Source: Bacteroidia bacterium
GTDB lineage: Bacteria > Bacteroidota > Bacteroidia > Flavobacteriales > Flavobacteriaceae
Length of the DNA: 64,000 bases
NCBI GenBank assembly: GCA_030427985.1
Contig: JAUIBH010000011.1
Coordinates: forward strand, 1 to 64,000
Direction: 5' to 3'
The translations under genes and the position numbers were made by a program. The number at the start of each line of letters is the position of its first letter. Positions within the stretch are counted from its first letter, which is position 1. A model generated the notes under the pieces. The model did no database searches. It saw nothing but the letters and a program-made list of their open reading frames with translations, and was not told the origin of the DNA. This document shows, piece after piece, positions 25,702 through 36,562 of this stretch.

Positions 25702-28185
25702 TTATTTTTTAGCTTTTGACTTGGCTTTTTTCTTAGGGGTTTTCTTTTCCAAAAGAGCCTTGGCCTCTTCCAACGAGACTTTGGAAGCATCCACATCTTT
25801 GGACAACTCCACCTTAATCCTACCTTTTATAATATTGTGCCTTCCCCATCGTGCCTTTTCTATTCGGATTTTTTCCTCAGGCCATTCCTGAATCAACTTT
25901 TCGGCTTCTTTTTTCTTTTTGTCCTCGATGAGTTGCTCAATATCAGATTGGGAAAGGTTGTCAAAATCGTATTTTTTGTTCACGTTGATGAACATCCCGT
26001 CCCATTTGATGAAAGGGCCAAATCGACCTTTACCTTTGGTAACTTCCTTGCCTTCATAACTGGCAATGGGGGCATCTGCCTTTTCTTTTTCCTTGATCAG
26101 TTCAATGGCACGATCCAAATCTACATCAAAAGCACTTTCTCCCTGCCCCAATGAAACGAATTTTTTTCCAAATCGCACATAGGGGCCATAGCGACCCACG
26201 TTCGCCTCAATTTCTTCTCCTTTATATTCGCCCAGCTTTCTGGGGAGTTGGAAAAGCTCCATGGCTTCTTCAAAAGTAATGGTGTTGATGGATTGTTCGG
26301 GCAATAAGCTTGCAAACAGTGGTTTCTCTTCTTCATCCACGGTTCCAATTTGTACCATGGGACCAAATCGGCCCAATCTGGCGGCCACTTGCCGACCCGA
26401 TTTTGGGTCCGTACCCAAAACACGTTCTCCGCTGGCACGTTCTGCATTTTCCTCAACTTCGATTACATTGGGATGAAACTCCTTATAAAAGGATTTCATC
26501 ATCTGCTGCCAATCTTCATCACCGGAAGCTATCTCATCAAAGTCCTCTTCTACCTGAGCGGTAAAATTATAGTCAAGAATTTTGGTAAAATGGTTCACCA
26601 AAAAATCGTTCACGATCATTCCAATATCGGTGGGCACCAACTTTCCTTTGTCGGACCCCACCATTTCAGATAATTTCTTTTCTGAAAGTTTTCCTTCCTC
26701 CAAAACCAATTGAAGGTAATTGCGCTCCGTACCGTCCACACTTCCTTTTTCTACATACCCTCTGTTCTGGATAGTGGAAATGGTTGGAGCGTAGGTAGAT
26801 GGTCTTCCAATACCCAATTCTTCCAACTTCTTTACCAAGGAAGCTTCCGTATAGCGATACGGTGGTCTTGTAAAGCGTTCAGTGGCGGAAATAAAAACAT
26901 TTTGCAATGCCTCGCCCACTTGCATGGCTGGAAGCATTCCTTCTTGTTCCTCGGCACTGTCCTCTTCATCAGTGCCTTCCAAATACACTTTTAAGAAACC
27001 ATCAAACTTCACTACCTCTCCGTTGGCAGTAAATTCTTCTTGGTGGGCATTGGCTTTAATCTTAACATTGGTACGTTCCAATTGGGCATCGCTCATCTGC
27101 GAAGCTAGGGTACGTTTCCAAATCAGCTCATATAATTTGGATTGATCCCGCTCCAAGGAAGGGGACTGTAATTTCATGTCTGTGGGGCGAATGGCCTCGT
27201 GCGCCTCTTGGGCCCCTTTGGACTTACCCGTAAAATTCCGTGCTTGACTGTAGGAATCCCCATAATTCTCAATAATGGCATCTTTCGCAGCACCCAAAGC
27301 TTCATTGGATAGGTTAACGCTATCCGTTCTCATATAGGTGATGAGACCAGCTTCATACAATCGCTGGGCCACTTGCATCGTCCTACTCACCGAAAAATAC
27401 AATTTACGGGACGCCTCCTGCTGCAAGGTGGATGTGGTAAATGGAGGTGCAGGTGATTTTTTGGCCGGCTTTTTATCCAAATTGGCCACCGAAAAATCGG
27501 CACCCATATTTTGTTTCAAAAAGGCTTCCGCATCTTCCTTGCTTGGAAAAGTCTTGTTCAGCTTTGCTGAAAAAACACTTCCTTCCTCGGTTTTGAATTC
27601 AGCCTTGATTCGGAACGAAGCCTCTGGTGTAAAGGCATCAATCTCCCGTTCGCGTTCAACAATCAATCGTACTGCAACAGATTGCACCCGACCTGCGGAA
27701 AGTCCGGGCTTAATCTTTTTCCACAATACAGGTGAAAGCTCGTAGCCCACCAATCGGTCCAAGACTCGTCTGGCCTGTTGGGCGTTCACCAAATTATAAT
27801 TGATTTCCCTTGGGTTCTCTATAGCCTTTTGAATAGCCGATTTGGTAATGGAGTTGAAAACAATTCGTTTTACCTTATTCTTGTCCAGTTTTAGTGCCTC
27901 GGCCAAATGCCAAGAAATGGCCTCTCCCTCCCGGTCCTCATCACTGGCCAACCAAATGGTTTCGGCTTTTTGGGCAAGATCCTTGAGTTTTTTCACCAAG
28001 GCCTTTTTCTCCTTATCTATGGTATATTTCGGCGTAAAGTCGTTTTCTACATCAACCCCAAGTTCTTTGGAAGGTAGGTCTACAATATGTCCAAAACTGG
28101 ATTCAACTTGGTACTCTTTTCCTAGAAAACGTTCTATGGTCTTTGCCTTTGCGGGGGACTCAACAATAACTAAATTCTTTGGCAT
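25702..28185 (-). CDS. topA: DNA topoisomerase I (type IA)
   Basis: An 827-residue enzyme. I use the ATG at 28185 (MPKNLVIVESPAKAKTIERF), since the 22 upstream residues are unlike the family. The Toprim domain (1-135) carries the acidic motif SDEDREGE at 81-88; the catalytic tyrosine is Y284 in LITYMRTDS. The C-terminus (about 600-827) has three Topo_C-type repeats with the GRFGP/GRYGP signature instead of four-cysteine zinc fingers, and ends in a lysine-rich tail (KKTPKKKAKSKAKK). It relaxes negative supercoils. It is followed almost without gap by the arginase-like gene. Confidence 0.96.
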   Translation of the reverse strand: MPKNLVIVESPAKAKTIERFLGKEYQVESSFGHIVDLPSKELGVDVENDFTPKYTIDKEKKALVKKLKDLAQKAETIWLASDEDREGEAISWHLAEALKLDKNKVKRIVFNSITKSAIQKAIENPREINYNLVNAQQARRVLDRLVGYELSPVLWKKIKPGLSAGRVQSVAVRLIVEREREIDAFTPEASFRIKAEFKTEEGSVFSAKLNKTFPSKEDAEAFLKQNMGADFSVANLDKKPAKKSPAPPFTTSTLQQEASRKLYFSVSRTMQVAQRLYEAGLITYMRTDSVNLSNEALGAAKDAIIENYGDSYSQARNFTGKSKGAQEAHEAIRPTDMKLQSPSLERDQSKLYELIWKRTLASQMSDAQLERTNVKIKANAHQEEFTANGEVVKFDGFLKVYLEGTDEEDSAEEQEGMLPAMQVGEALQNVFISATERFTRPPYRYTEASLVKKLEELGIGRPSTYAPTISTIQNRGYVEKGSVDGTERNYLQLVLEEGKLSEKKLSEMVGSDKGKLVPTDIGMIVNDFLVNHFTKILDYNFTAQVEEDFDEIASGDEDWQQMMKSFYKEFHPNVIEVEENAERASGERVLGTDPKSGRQVAARLGRFGPMVQIGTVDEEEKPLFASLLPEQSINTITFEEAMELFQLPRKLGEYKGEEIEANVGRYGPYVRFGKKFVSLGQGESAFDVDLDRAIELIKEKEKADAPIASYEGKEVTKGKGRFGPFIKWDGMFINVNKKYDFDNLSQSDIEQLIEDKKKKEAEKLIQEWPEEKIRIEKARWGRHNIIKGRIKVELSKDVDASKVSLEEAKALLEKKTPKKKAKSKAKK

Positions 28186-28204
28186 GCACTGGGTTTTGTG
28201 GTAA

Positions 28205-28212
28205 CAAAAGTA
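28205..28212 (-). promoter_or_regulatory. Promoter -7 box of topA
   Basis: The minus strand reads TACTTTTG (TAnnTTTG), 19 bases before the topA ATG, directly after the terminator of the LVIVD gene. This placement also supports the ATG at 28185 as the real start. Confidence 0.5.
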
Positions 28213-28253
28213 TATCAAAAATTCGATTTTGGATTTTTTGATAAATCCCAATC

Positions 28254-28282
28254 AAAAAAATATCCCGCAAAAAACGGGATAT
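28254..28282 (-). terminator. Rho-independent terminator after the LVIVD gene
   Basis: ATATCCCG (28260-28267) pairs with CGGGATAT (28275-28282); on the minus strand the stem is followed by seven T. It lies 21 bases after the LVIVD stop and separates that gene from topA. Confidence 0.85.
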
Positions 28283-28303
28283 TCAGTGTTGATATTGTGC
28301 TTT

Positions 28304-29560
28304 TTAGTCGAGCCCTATCTGACTGATGAGCTTAATGTCATTGTCCAAATACTCATATTGATAGAGCACGCCATCACCCACCATGATCAGGTGATTTTCC
28401 AAAGGAATTACATCAAACGTAACAATATTTTCAAAATGATTTAACTCCACTAAATCATTGACATCGGTTTTATCATAGACTTTAAGGCCGGAATCACCAT
28501 CACAAACAAACAGCTTCTCGTCCTTAACACCCAGACCGTAGGGACCATCCATAGGGTACTGGACCGCCAACTCGGGATTTTGAATATCTGAAATATCTAC
28601 AATAAACAATCCACTCTCGGTGGCACCACACCAGTTGCCCCCTCTTAGGGTAACATAGGCGTAGTCGCCATCCACCACAACCGGATCGCAGGCTGTACCG
28701 TGTTCAAATTCTGAAATTAAGGAAGGGACTGCTGGGTCAGTGATATCATAAATGTACATGCCACGCATACTTCCCAAGAAAAGATAGGTGCCATTGTAAA
28801 AAATGGTTTCAATATCGAATCCTGCATAGACATCATCTAAATTTTGGGGATTTTCCAAATCGGAAATATTGAACACATTAATATTATGACTGTCCACGGC
28901 ATAGAGATAATCTTCCACAATCTTAAAACGCGCCAGAGAACCCCCTTGTCCAGTTCCGCCTGAAGTATCATTGGCAAGCGCAAAGTCTTCCATGAAAACA
29001 ACACCCCCATTTCGTTGCTCAACTTCGGAAATCAACCTTCGTTCCGTGGCGGTCTCCCAACCAATGATTATCTCCGTATCATAATTAACATCTCCATTTT
29101 CCACTAAATCGGCTTCAAACGGAAAGAAAATATTTCCGTAGAGCACATTTTCCAGTCGGTTTACCAATGAAATATTGTTGATGTCTGAGATATCTATCAC
29201 TACCAAATCCGTGAGACTGTCTGCATAGAGATAATCGTCCTTCACCGAAATATCCACGTTTCCTGGAATGGTGATAAAGGCAATTTTTACAGGTTGCTCC
29301 GGATTGCTATTGTCAATTACATGAATGCCTTGATATTTGTCATTGATGAAAATGTAATCTTGGTAAGTATAGACCTTTCCAGATTCATGGATTGGTCGCG
29401 GAGCAATAATATCAACACTGGTGGCAAACTCGGCCTTTTCAATTACCAGTGGACGAGCCACAAGATAATCGGCATATTCACCATCAGGCTCATCATTGTT
29501 GTCGCAAGAGATAAAAAAAAGTGTGGTCAGGGAAAGCAGGAATAGAATTTTCTTTTTCAT
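28304..29560 (-). CDS. LVIVD-repeat beta-propeller lipoprotein
   Basis: A 418-residue protein starting at the ATG at 29560 (MKKKILFLLSL), with a lipobox FFISC (cysteine 20). It contains repeated YLYxxxxxxLxVIDISDxxNP units, for example YLYADSLTDLVVIDISDIN and YLYAVDSHNINVFNISDLEN, the signature of LVIVD proteins that fold as beta-propellers. It is probably anchored in the outer membrane or exposed at the cell surface; its ligand is unknown. It is a single-gene transcript, divergent from miaB, with its own terminator. Confidence 0.88.
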   Translation of the reverse strand: MKKKILFLLSLTTLFFISCDNNDEPDGEYADYLVARPLVIEKAEFATSVDIIAPRPIHESGKVYTYQDYIFINDKYQGIHVIDNSNPEQPVKIAFITIPGNVDISVKDDYLYADSLTDLVVIDISDINNISLVNRLENVLYGNIFFPFEADLVENGDVNYDTEIIIGWETATERRLISEVEQRNGGVVFMEDFALANDTSGGTGQGGSLARFKIVEDYLYAVDSHNINVFNISDLENPQNLDDVYAGFDIETIFYNGTYLFLGSMRGMYIYDITDPAVPSLISEFEHGTACDPVVVDGDYAYVTLRGGNWCGATESGLFIVDISDIQNPELAVQYPMDGPYGLGVKDEKLFVCDGDSGLKVYDKTDVNDLVELNHFENIVTFDVIPLENHLIMVGDGVLYQYEYLDNDIKLISQIGLD

Positions 29561-29654
29561 GTGCGTTTGTTTTTTTCTGATTGAAACTGTGGTCATTAGA
29601 TAAATTCACCCTCAAAAAGTTGCGTTGCATTTTGGTTAAATTTTAACTGCCAAA

Positions 29655-29686
29655 TTGTCACTAAATTGGAATAAGCACTATCTTTG
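29655..29686 (+). promoter_or_regulatory. Promoter of miaB
   Basis: TTG (29655-29657) and TATCTTTG (29679-29686) are separated by 21 bases, matching the Bacteroidota -33/-7 consensus (TTTG, TAnnTTTG). The predicted start of transcription is about 29691, leaving a 5' leader of only about 12 bases before the ATG at 29704. Confidence 0.65.
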
Positions 29687-29703
29687 CAGCCCATTGCACG
29701 AAT

Positions 29704-31167
29704 ATGATCAAGGACGAAAGCGTAGAAAAAATAATAGATGAAAGCCAGCAAGGAAGCACTTTGGCTCTGGAGAACAACGATAACAACAGCCGTAAACTTT
29801 ATATAGAAAGTTATGGGTGCCAGATGAATTTTTCCGATAGTGAAATCGTGGCCTCGATTTTGGCCAAGGAAGGATTCAACACCACCCAAATCTTGGATGA
29901 AGCCGATTTGGTCCTGGTGAACACCTGTTCCATTCGTGAAAAAGCAGAACAGACCGTTCGCAAGCGTTTGGAAAAATTCAATGCGGTTAAAAAAACCAAT
30001 CCCGGTATGAAAGTGGGAGTTTTGGGTTGTATGGCAGAACGGTTGAAAAGCAAATTCCTTGAAGAGGAAAAAATTGTGGACATGGTAGTAGGCCCCGATG
30101 CTTACAAAGACCTGCCCAACCTTATCCAAGAAATTGATGAAGGTCGCAATGCCGTGAACGTCATCCTTTCCAAAGACGAAACCTATGGTGATGTCGCTCC
30201 AGTTCGATTGAACTCCAATGGGGTAACGGCTTTTGTTTCCATTACCCGTGGTTGCGATAACATGTGCACCTTCTGTGTGGTCCCATTTACCCGTGGTCGG
30301 GAGCGTAGTCGTGACCCACAATCCATTTTACAGGAAGTGAACGATCTTTGGGAACGAGGCTTTAAAGAAATTACCCTTTTGGGGCAAAATGTGGATAGCT
30401 ACCTTTGGTACGGCGGCGGATTGAAGAAGGATTTTGAAAAAGCTTCCGATATGCAGAAGGCTACTTCCGTAAACTTTGCCAAACTTTTAGAGTTGGTGGC
30501 CGAAGCCCAACCCAAAATGCGTATTCGCTTTTCCACTTCCAATCCGCAAGACATGACCTTAGATGTAATAGAGGCCATGGCCAAATATGAAAATATCTGC
30601 AACTACATCCATTTGCCTGTGCAAAGTGGAAGTAATCGCATTTTAAAGGCGATGAACCGCTTACACACCCGAGAGGAATATTTTGAGTTGATTGACAACA
30701 TCCGTAAAATTATTCCCGATTGTGCCATAAGTCAGGATATGATTGCTGGGTTCCCCACGGAGACAGAAGAGGACCATCAAGACACCTTGAGTTTAATGGA
30801 GTATGTGAAGTACGACTTCGGTTTCATGTTCGCCTATTCGGAACGTCCCGGAACGCTCGCCGAACGAAAATTGGAAGATGACATTCCCGGGGCGACCAAA
30901 AAAAGACGTTTGCAGGAAATCATCGAAATACAGCAAAGGCATAGCCATTATCGCACTCTACAACATTTGGGCAAAACCGAAGAAGTCTTAATCGAGGGTA
31001 CTTCCAAAAAATCCGATGCCCATTGGATGGGGCGTAATTCGCAAAACACCGTGGTGGTATTTCCAAAAGAACACTACAAAGTGGGCGATTTTGTGAATGT
31101 AAAAATCAATGAATGCACCTCCGCCACCTTGATTGGCGAGGCTGTGGGGTATTCAAAAAATAATTAA
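29704..31167 (+). CDS. miaB: tRNA-2-methylthio-N6-dimethylallyladenosine synthase MiaB
   Basis: A 487-residue radical SAM methylthiotransferase that adds a methylthio group to i6A37 in tRNAs reading UNN codons. An N-terminal extension (about 1-35) precedes the UPF0004 domain with [11 protein letters not shown]; its iron-sulfur cysteines are in [13 protein letters not shown] and LGCMAE. The radical SAM core has CDNMCTFC for the second cluster, and the C-terminus is a TRAM domain (about 425-487, [11 protein letters not shown]). It starts the plus-strand gene run that continues with the sigma-54 activator, lptE, a TPR protein and secG. Confidence 0.96.
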   Translation: MIKDESVEKIIDESQQGSTLALENNDNNSRKLYIESYGCQMNFSDSEIVASILAKEGFNTTQILDEADLVLVNTCSIREKAEQTVRKRLEKFNAVKKTNPGMKVGVLGCMAERLKSKFLEEEKIVDMVVGPDAYKDLPNLIQEIDEGRNAVNVILSKDETYGDVAPVRLNSNGVTAFVSITRGCDNMCTFCVVPFTRGRERSRDPQSILQEVNDLWERGFKEITLLGQNVDSYLWYGGGLKKDFEKASDMQKATSVNFAKLLELVAEAQPKMRIRFSTSNPQDMTLDVIEAMAKYENICNYIHLPVQSGSNRILKAMNRLHTREEYFELIDNIRKIIPDCAISQDMIAGFPTETEEDHQDTLSLMEYVKYDFGFMFAYSERPGTLAERKLEDDIPGATKKRRLQEIIEIQQRHSHYRTLQHLGKTEEVLIEGTSKKSDAHWMGRNSQNTVVVFPKEHYKVGDFVNVKINECTSATLIGEAVGYSKNN

Positions 31168-31174
31168 ATATTAT

Positions 31175-31256
31175 TTCTCACGGATGTTGAGTATAGTCGA
31201 AGCACCGTGCGGAATCCAAAAATAAAATAAGATTCCTGCCTCCGCAGGAATGACGT
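31175..31256. repeat. Two dispersed-repeat-like palindromes
   Basis: Between miaB and the sigma-54 activator, CACGG and CCGTG enclose TTGAGTATAGTCGAA, and a second palindrome GATTCCTGC/GCAGGAATG follows (about 31231-31252). Both resemble short palindromic repeats that I recall as scattered in flavobacterial intergenic regions. They could act as hairpins at the mRNA level. Only single copies are present here, so the repeat status is from memory. Confidence 0.5.
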
Positions 31257-31258
31257 AA

Positions 31259-32530
31259 ATGGAAAGTATTCAATCAATAAAACAGCGGTTCGAGCTTATT
31301 GGCAACGATGTTAAGCTCAACCGGGCCATAGAAAAGGCCATGCAGGTGGCCCCCACGGATATTTCGGTATTGGTAACCGGGGAAAGTGGGGTCGGTAAGG
31401 AAGCTATCCCTAAGATCATCCATTCCTTATCGCATCGCAAACACGCCAAATATATTGCCGTAAACTGTGGTGCCATTCCCGAAGGAACCATTGACAGCGA
31501 ATTGTTCGGTCACGAAAAGGGAGCCTTTACCGGAGCTACACAGACCCGTAGTGGGTATTTTGAAGTGGCCGATGGCGGTACCATTTTCTTGGATGAAGTT
31601 GGAGAACTTCCGTTAACCACCCAAGTGCGATTGCTAAGGGTTTTGGAAAATGGGGAATTCCTAAAAGTGGGGTCTTCCCAAGTGCAGAAAACCGATGTTC
31701 GCATTGTGGCCGCCACTAACATCAATATGTTTGAGGCCATTAAAAATGAAAAGTTTCGGGAAGATCTGTATTACCGATTGAGTACCGTGGAAATCAATAT
31801 TCCGCCATTGCGTGAACGCCAGGAAGATATTCATTTGCTGTTCCGAAAATTTGCTTCGGATTTTGGACAGAAATACAAAATGCCCACCATCCGGTTGGAA
31901 GACGATGCCGTTCAGTTGTTGACGCGCTATCGTTGGCCCGGAAACATTCGTCAGCTTCGTAACATTGCCGAACAAATTTCGGTACTCGAAGAAAACAGGA
32001 CCATTTCCGCATCAACATTGAACAGTTACCTGCCCAATGCCAGCACTTCCAATTTACCTGCTGTGGTGGGTCAGACCAAAAAGGAAGGAGATTTTAGCAA
32101 CGAAAGGGAGATTTTGTATAAGGTACTCTTTGATATGAAAGGCGACCTCAACGATTTGAAAAAACTCACTCTGGAGTTGTTAAAACATGATAATTCCGAA
32201 AAAGTACAGGAAGAAAATGAAACCTTAATCCGAAAAATTTACGGAAATAAGGAAGAAGAAGATATAGAAGCTGAAGAAAACATGGCCGAAGTGCTTCACT
32301 TGCCTGAACCTGTGGTGGAAAAACCAGTGAGCATACCCCAGCCGCAAGAAGACCGTTATCATTTTGCCGAGGAAATTGAAGAGGAAGAAACCCTATCTTT
32401 ACAGGAAAAGGAAATAGAGCTCATTAAAAAATCGCTGGAGCGCAACCGTGGCAAACGAAAGGCTGCCGCTGCTGAACTGGGTATTTCCGAACGGACCTTA
32501 TACAGAAAAATAAAACAATACGATTTGTAA
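31259..32530 (+). CDS. Sigma-54-dependent transcriptional activator without receiver domain
   Basis: A 423-residue protein. It begins almost directly with the AAA+ domain (about 10-240): Walker A GESGVGKE, the sigma-54 contact loop GAFTGA, Walker B TIFLDEVGE and RWPGNIRQLRN. A variable acidic linker (about 270-375, rich in E) leads to a Fis-type helix-turn-helix (KRKAAAAELGISERTLYRKI) at the C-terminus. No receiver, GAF or PAS sensor domain is present, so activity must be controlled by level, by a partner or be constitutive. It starts 91 bases after miaB and is closely followed by lptE. A sigma-54-like promoter sits 2 kb downstream ahead of groES. Confidence 0.93.
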   Translation: MESIQSIKQRFELIGNDVKLNRAIEKAMQVAPTDISVLVTGESGVGKEAIPKIIHSLSHRKHAKYIAVNCGAIPEGTIDSELFGHEKGAFTGATQTRSGYFEVADGGTIFLDEVGELPLTTQVRLLRVLENGEFLKVGSSQVQKTDVRIVAATNINMFEAIKNEKFREDLYYRLSTVEINIPPLRERQEDIHLLFRKFASDFGQKYKMPTIRLEDDAVQLLTRYRWPGNIRQLRNIAEQISVLEENRTISASTLNSYLPNASTSNLPAVVGQTKKEGDFSNEREILYKVLFDMKGDLNDLKKLTLELLKHDNSEKVQEENETLIRKIYGNKEEEDIEAEENMAEVLHLPEPVVEKPVSIPQPQEDRYHFAEEIEEEETLSLQEKEIELIKKSLERNRGKRKAAAAELGISERTLYRKIKQYDL

Positions 32531-32552
32531 ATTGCCAACTTTATTGCACGAA

Positions 32553-33080
32553 ATGAAAATGAAGCGAAAAAATGGTTTTAAGGTTGGACTTCTTGCATTG
32601 GTCCTGAGTTTGTACAGTTGTGGCGCCTATAATTTTTCTGGTGCCGACATTGGAACTGCTACCACCTTTCAGGTGAATTTCTTCCAGAATTATGCAGACC
32701 AGACGCCAAGATCGGTTATTGTTCCTGGTTTGGACCGGGACTTTACCTTGGCTTTGCAAGATATGATCAATAATCTCACGAGCCTATCGCTTACTGGAAG
32801 CAATGGCGATTTATTGTATGAAGGTGAAATTGTGGAGTACAAAGTAGTGCCCATGACCGCTACTGCAGATCAACGGACGGCACAAAACCGGCTTACCATG
32901 AGCGTAAACGTTCGGTTTTTTAACAATACCAAGGAAGATGCGGACTTTGAACGTCGTTTTTCCTTCTTTTACGATTTTGATGCAGCAGCTTCCCTGACCT
33001 CAGTGCAGGCGGTGGCCCACGAAGAGATTTTTGAACGGCTTACCCAGGATATTTTTAATGCCTCCCTGGGAAATTGGTAA
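32553..33080 (+). CDS. lptE: LptE-family lipopolysaccharide assembly lipoprotein
   Basis: A 175-residue protein beginning at the ATG at 32553; the TTG at 32532 is less likely. It has a signal sequence with lipobox LYSC (SLYSCGAYNFSGADIG), which is characteristic of Bacteroidota LptE-like proteins. In the family LptE plugs the LptD barrel and helps insert LPS in the outer membrane. The identity rests on the CGAYNFSGADI signature, the size and the genomic position between a sigma-54 activator and secG, which I recall as conserved in Bacteroidota. Confidence 0.8.
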   Translation: MKMKRKNGFKVGLLALVLSLYSCGAYNFSGADIGTATTFQVNFFQNYADQTPRSVIVPGLDRDFTLALQDMINNLTSLSLTGSNGDLLYEGEIVEYKVVPMTATADQRTAQNRLTMSVNVRFFNNTKEDADFERRFSFFYDFDAAASLTSVQAVAHEEIFERLTQDIFNASLGNW

Positions 33081-33086
33081 ACATTT

Positions 33087-34007
33087 ATGAACGTATCGGA
33101 TTTTATACAGATTCTTCAAAACTCAAACACCATCCTGTCCCCAAAACAGACGCGGGAACTGGAGGATATGATTGAGGAGTATCCGTATTTTCAGGCAGCA
33201 CGTGCATTGCATTTAAAGGGCCTGAAAAATCTCGATAGCTATAAATACAACAACGCATTAAAAGTTACAGCGGCCCATACTGCGGACAGGGATGTACTTT
33301 TCGATTACATCACATCCCAAGAATTTGTGCAAAACAATATTGCGGACACCATCGCCGGGCGACGGTCAAAACTTGAGGAACAAGATGCCATTTCTGAAGA
33401 AATTGAACCTAGTGAAACCATAAAGGCCATGTTAGTGGAGGCTGAAGAGGTGGCACTCCCGCAAAATATTCAGGATGCGGAACAGATTTTGAATCCGACA
33501 CTCTTCAAATCCAAAACCCCAGAAAAACCTGCTGAAGAAAAAAAGGCCAAAAAAGAAGAGGCGCCCAAGGCCAAAGAAGAAACAAAAACCACTCCTGAAA
33601 CCGATTTAAAACTCGGCAAACCCATTCCCTTTACGAAAAAAGAAAAACACTCCTTTACTGAATGGTTGCAGTTGACCTCCAAAACTTCCGAACAAGAACC
33701 CGAGGAGGATGTAATGGAGGAATTGGAGAAAAAGAAAAAATTCGACCTTCTGGACAAGTTCATCGAGAACAATCCAAAGATTGTCCCCAAGGAAAATGCC
33801 AATCCCAAAATTGATATCAAGGCATCCACCAAGTTCAATAAAGATGAACTGATGACGGAAACTTTAGCCAAGGTTTATCTCGAACAAAAAAAGTACAAAA
33901 AGGCCATTCAAGCCTTTAAAATATTGAGTTTGAAATATCCAGAAAAAAGTGGTTTCTTTGCAGACCAAATTCGGGCGGTGAAGAAGCTGCAGAAAGAAAA
34001 AGAATAA
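33087..34007 (+). CDS. TPR-containing hypothetical protein
   Basis: A 306-residue cytoplasmic protein of unknown function. The N-terminal 90 residues are helical (MNVSDFIQILQNSN, then YPYFQAARALHLKGLKN, a TPR-like pair). A low-complexity lysine/glutamate/proline-rich region (about 145-185) follows, and the C-terminus carries one TPR-like unit (AKVYLEQKKYKKAIQAFKIL). It starts 6 bases after lptE and ends 8 bases before secG. A scaffold role linked to envelope biogenesis is possible but not shown. Confidence 0.75.
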   Translation: MNVSDFIQILQNSNTILSPKQTRELEDMIEEYPYFQAARALHLKGLKNLDSYKYNNALKVTAAHTADRDVLFDYITSQEFVQNNIADTIAGRRSKLEEQDAISEEIEPSETIKAMLVEAEEVALPQNIQDAEQILNPTLFKSKTPEKPAEEKKAKKEEAPKAKEETKTTPETDLKLGKPIPFTKKEKHSFTEWLQLTSKTSEQEPEEDVMEELEKKKKFDLLDKFIENNPKIVPKENANPKIDIKASTKFNKDELMTETLAKVYLEQKKYKKAIQAFKILSLKYPEKSGFFADQIRAVKKLQKEKE

Positions 34008-34015
34008 GATAAAAA

Positions 34016-34384
34016 ATGAGCACGTTTACAATTTTTTTGATATTGATCATTATCGTGTGCCTTTTGTTGGTATTGGTCATCATGGTCCAAAACCCTAAAG
34101 GTGGTGGGTTATCCTCGTCTTTTGGAGGCGGCGGAAACCAAGTTGTGGGAGGTGTAAAGAAGACCGGCGACTTTTTAGATAAGAGTACTTGGACCCTCGC
34201 CACATTATTAATTGTATTGATTCTTCTGTCCAACGTTTCCCTAAAGGGAAGCTACAGTCAAGCAGATTCAAAATTGCTACAAGGCGATGATACGGAGGCC
34301 ACTGTTCCAGAAACAGTGCCCGAGGAAGTTCCTGAGCAACTTCCACCTGCTGACAGTGCCGATCCAACGGACACCATCAATTAA
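34016..34384 (+). CDS. secG: Preprotein translocase subunit SecG
   Basis: A 122-residue membrane protein with two helices (about 2-24 and 58-76) joined by the family loop VQNPKGGGLSSSFGGGG. SecG assists SecYEG during protein export. The acidic, proline-rich tail (ATVPETVPEEVPEQLPP) is an extension seen in Bacteroidota members. It lies 8 bases after the TPR gene and ends at a strong terminator. Confidence 0.93.
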   Translation: MSTFTIFLILIIIVCLLLVLVIMVQNPKGGGLSSSFGGGGNQVVGGVKKTGDFLDKSTWTLATLLIVLILLSNVSLKGSYSQADSKLLQGDDTEATVPETVPEEVPEQLPPADSADPTDTIN

Positions 34385-34401
34385 TTAATGACAACGCATA
34401 C

Positions 34402-34436
34402 AAAAATGCCAGCTTGAATGACAAGCTGGCATTTTT
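34402..34436 (+). terminator. Rho-independent terminator after secG
   Basis: A perfect 15-bp stem (34402-34416 and 34422-34436, core ATGCCAGCTTG/CAAGCTGGCAT) with a 5-base loop ends in five T. It has A and T runs at both ends. It separates the miaB-secG run from groESL. Confidence 0.92.
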
Positions 34437-34463
34437 GTTTTCCATAATGTCAGTTTTTGAGCA

Positions 34464-34479
34464 TTGGCATAATTTCTGC
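34464..34479 (+). promoter_or_regulatory. Sigma-54-like -24/-12 promoter of groESL
   Basis: TTGGCATAATTTCTGC has the invariant GG and GC exactly 10 bases apart, as in the sigma-54 consensus TGGCACG-N4-TTGC. It lies 47 bases ahead of the groES ATG, placing transcription start near 34491. The region lacks a CIRCE operator (TTAGCACTC-N9-GAGTGCTAA) and lacks a good TAnnTTTG box. Confidence 0.5.
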
Positions 34480-34525
34480 CCCATGTTTCGAGAATTTTTA
34501 AAACAAATACCTAAAAAATAAGAAT

Positions 34526-36461
<1,936 letters not shown>

Positions 36462-36487
36462 GAAATCCCATTTGGATTAAAAATAGG

Positions 36488-36519
36488 AACGCCTCGATTT
36501 GCATCGGGGCGTTTTCTTT
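36488..36519 (+). terminator. Rho-independent terminator after groEL
   Basis: An 11-bp stem with one G-T pair (ACGCCTCGAT and ATCGGGGCGT, loop TTGC) followed by TTTTCTTTTC, 27 bases after the groEL stop. Confidence 0.85.
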
Positions 36520-36533
36520 TCTGTTTAGTGATA

Positions 36534-36552
36534 AGGTTCTTCGAAAGAACCT
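36534..36552 (-). terminator. Hairpin after the small lysine-rich gene
   Basis: AGGTTCTT and AAGAACCT form an 8-bp stem with a 3-base loop, 10 bases past the stop of the 31-residue gene on the minus strand. The T-run is weak, so it may only stabilise the message. Confidence 0.4.
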
Positions 36553-36562
36553 AAAAACCAAG

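Noticed and set aside
25701-25796. N-terminal extension of the arginase-like protein into topA
   Set aside because: Lysine-rich out-of-frame translation of the topA tail; the ATG at 25700 directly after the topA stop fits the family.
29596-30321. 241-residue open frame on the minus strand across the start of miaB
   Set aside because: It is antisense to the well-conserved MiaB N-terminus and shows no family features; it is a shadow caused by codon composition.
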